From: an uncultured Mucilaginibacter sp.
GTDB taxonomy: Bacteria > Bacteroidota > Bacteroidia > Sphingobacteriales > Sphingobacteriaceae
DNA length: 5,965 nt
Assembly: GCA_946479225.1 (NCBI GenBank)
Contig: CAMLFI010000178.1
Location: forward strand, 1-5,965
Direction of reading: 5' to 3'
The notes beneath the pieces are model-generated. The model ran no database searches. It was not told where the DNA came from and was given only the letters and a program-made list of their open reading frames with translations. This document shows positions 5,514 through 5,965 of the stretch, piece after piece (position 1 is the first letter of the stretch; the number at the start of each line of letters is the position of its first letter). Position numbers and translations under genes: made by a program.

Positions 5514-5965
5514 TTAACCTTTTTTAAATTTATTGGCTAGCTGTTTAAGCATATCTTCGTCAACAGGTTTTGCCGGCTCTTCCTTTTTCTTAAAAGGCTG
5601 GTTATAAGCAGGACGTTGATTGTCAGGTCTTTTACCAGGCTGTGCCGGTGCTTGCTGTGTAGTGCTAGATGGTGCAGCAACCGGATCGGCAGGTTTGCTT
5701 TGAGCCGCTTTTTGTTGCCGTTCTGCTTGTTTTTTGGCATTCATGCGGGCATATATCTCCTCTAGCTTACGCTTGGTGTAAAGCGGGAAATCGCCCTGCA
5801 TCATCCATGAATAATAGCTGGGCTCCAGGTTGAAAACATCCTCTACCTTTTTACCTTTATGCTTGCCGAAGTTGAAAACTTCTTCCCCGGCATCATTATA
5901 AGCCAGGCGTCCCGCAAAATCAACCGGGCGATGAAGGTTGGTAAATTTATGCAGCGCGGCAACAT
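5514..5965 (-). CDS. DnaQ-like 3'-5' exonuclease, C-terminal part (ExoX-type C-terminal domain), 5' end outside the window
   Basis: The frame stays open to the right edge; 149 residues are visible and the catalytic DEDD exonuclease domain lies outside the window. The first visible residues, AALHKFTNLHRPVDFAGRL, would join the end of that domain to a small conserved module: EEVFNFGKHKGKKVEDVF (27-44 of the visible part) and PSYYSWMMQGDFPLYTK (48-64). This FGKhKG...P.Y..W module is the ExoX-like C-terminal domain found in exonucleases annotated as DNA polymerase III epsilon subunit or 3'-5' exonuclease in Bacteroidota. A charged helix (KRKLEEIYARMNAKKQAERQ) and a Pro/Gln/Ala-rich disordered linker follow, then a short conserved-looking tail (DMLKQLANKFKKG). 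Role: 3'-5' degradation of DNA or RNA ends, in repair or proofreading; which one is not decidable here. The stop codon is 69 bases upstream of the SpmA-SpmB fusion gene on the same strand. Confidence 0.85.
   Translation of the reverse strand, partial: VAALHKFTNLHRPVDFAGRLAYNDAGEEVFNFGKHKGKKVEDVFNLEPSYYSWMMQGDFPLYTKRKLEEIYARMNAKKQAERQQKAAQSKPADPVAAPSSTTQQAPAQPGKRPDNQRPAYNQPFKKKEEPAKPVDEDMLKQLANKFKKG

Noticed and set aside
5514..5549. Sliding-clamp binding motif in the exonuclease tail (QLANKF)
   Set aside because: It does not fit the usual QLxLF or QxxLxF patterns because the key leucine is absent, so the resemblance is too weak to call.

Overview
The window reads as a piece of a Bacteroidota chromosome, most likely a member of the Sphingobacteriaceae (Mucilaginibacter/Pedobacter-like). 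This is an inference. It rests on moderate GC content, start codons without a Shine-Dalgarno sequence, matches to the Bacteroidota -7 promoter motif TAnnTTTG, and protein variants I recognise from that phylum: an RND pump with a long TM11-TM12 loop, a fused SpmA-SpmB protein, and an exonuclease with an ExoX-type C-terminal domain. No rRNA, tRNA, insertion sequence, CRISPR array or phage gene is visible.

Left part, + strand. The first 2.2 kb is the C-terminal two thirds of an inner-membrane RND (AcrB-type) efflux permease, cut off by the window edge and closed by a strong intrinsic terminator with a GTAA tetraloop. A small DUF4126-type membrane protein follows. Next is a TetR/AcrR-type repressor, preceded by a perfect 16-bp inverted repeat that ends three bases before its start codon and contains a -7 box on each strand. 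This is a good candidate for an autoregulatory operator. The repressor lies near the pump, and TetR proteins often control RND pumps, but the terminator and the intervening gene mean that the link here is only a hypothesis.

Middle, 3512-3714. This 203-bp convergent intergenic region is not empty. It holds a 12-bp perfect palindrome, a consensus -7 box, an 8-bp direct repeat and an intrinsic terminator on the + strand. Together they could form a free-standing transcription unit of about 118 nt, a possible small RNA.

Right part, - strand. Three genes run leftward: the C-terminal part of a DnaQ-like 3'-5' exonuclease (cut by the right edge), a fused SpmA-SpmB 'Gate'-domain membrane protein, and a small membrane-anchored protein of unknown function. 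Gaps of 69 and 77 bp, with no terminator seen between them, are compatible with co-transcription. An imperfect inverted repeat lies in the leader of the spmA-spmB fusion gene.

No whole new system stands out. The points most worth following are the TetR operator palindrome, the candidate small RNA, the two extra membrane segments in the RND pump, and the SpmA-SpmB fusion in a lineage that does not form spores.
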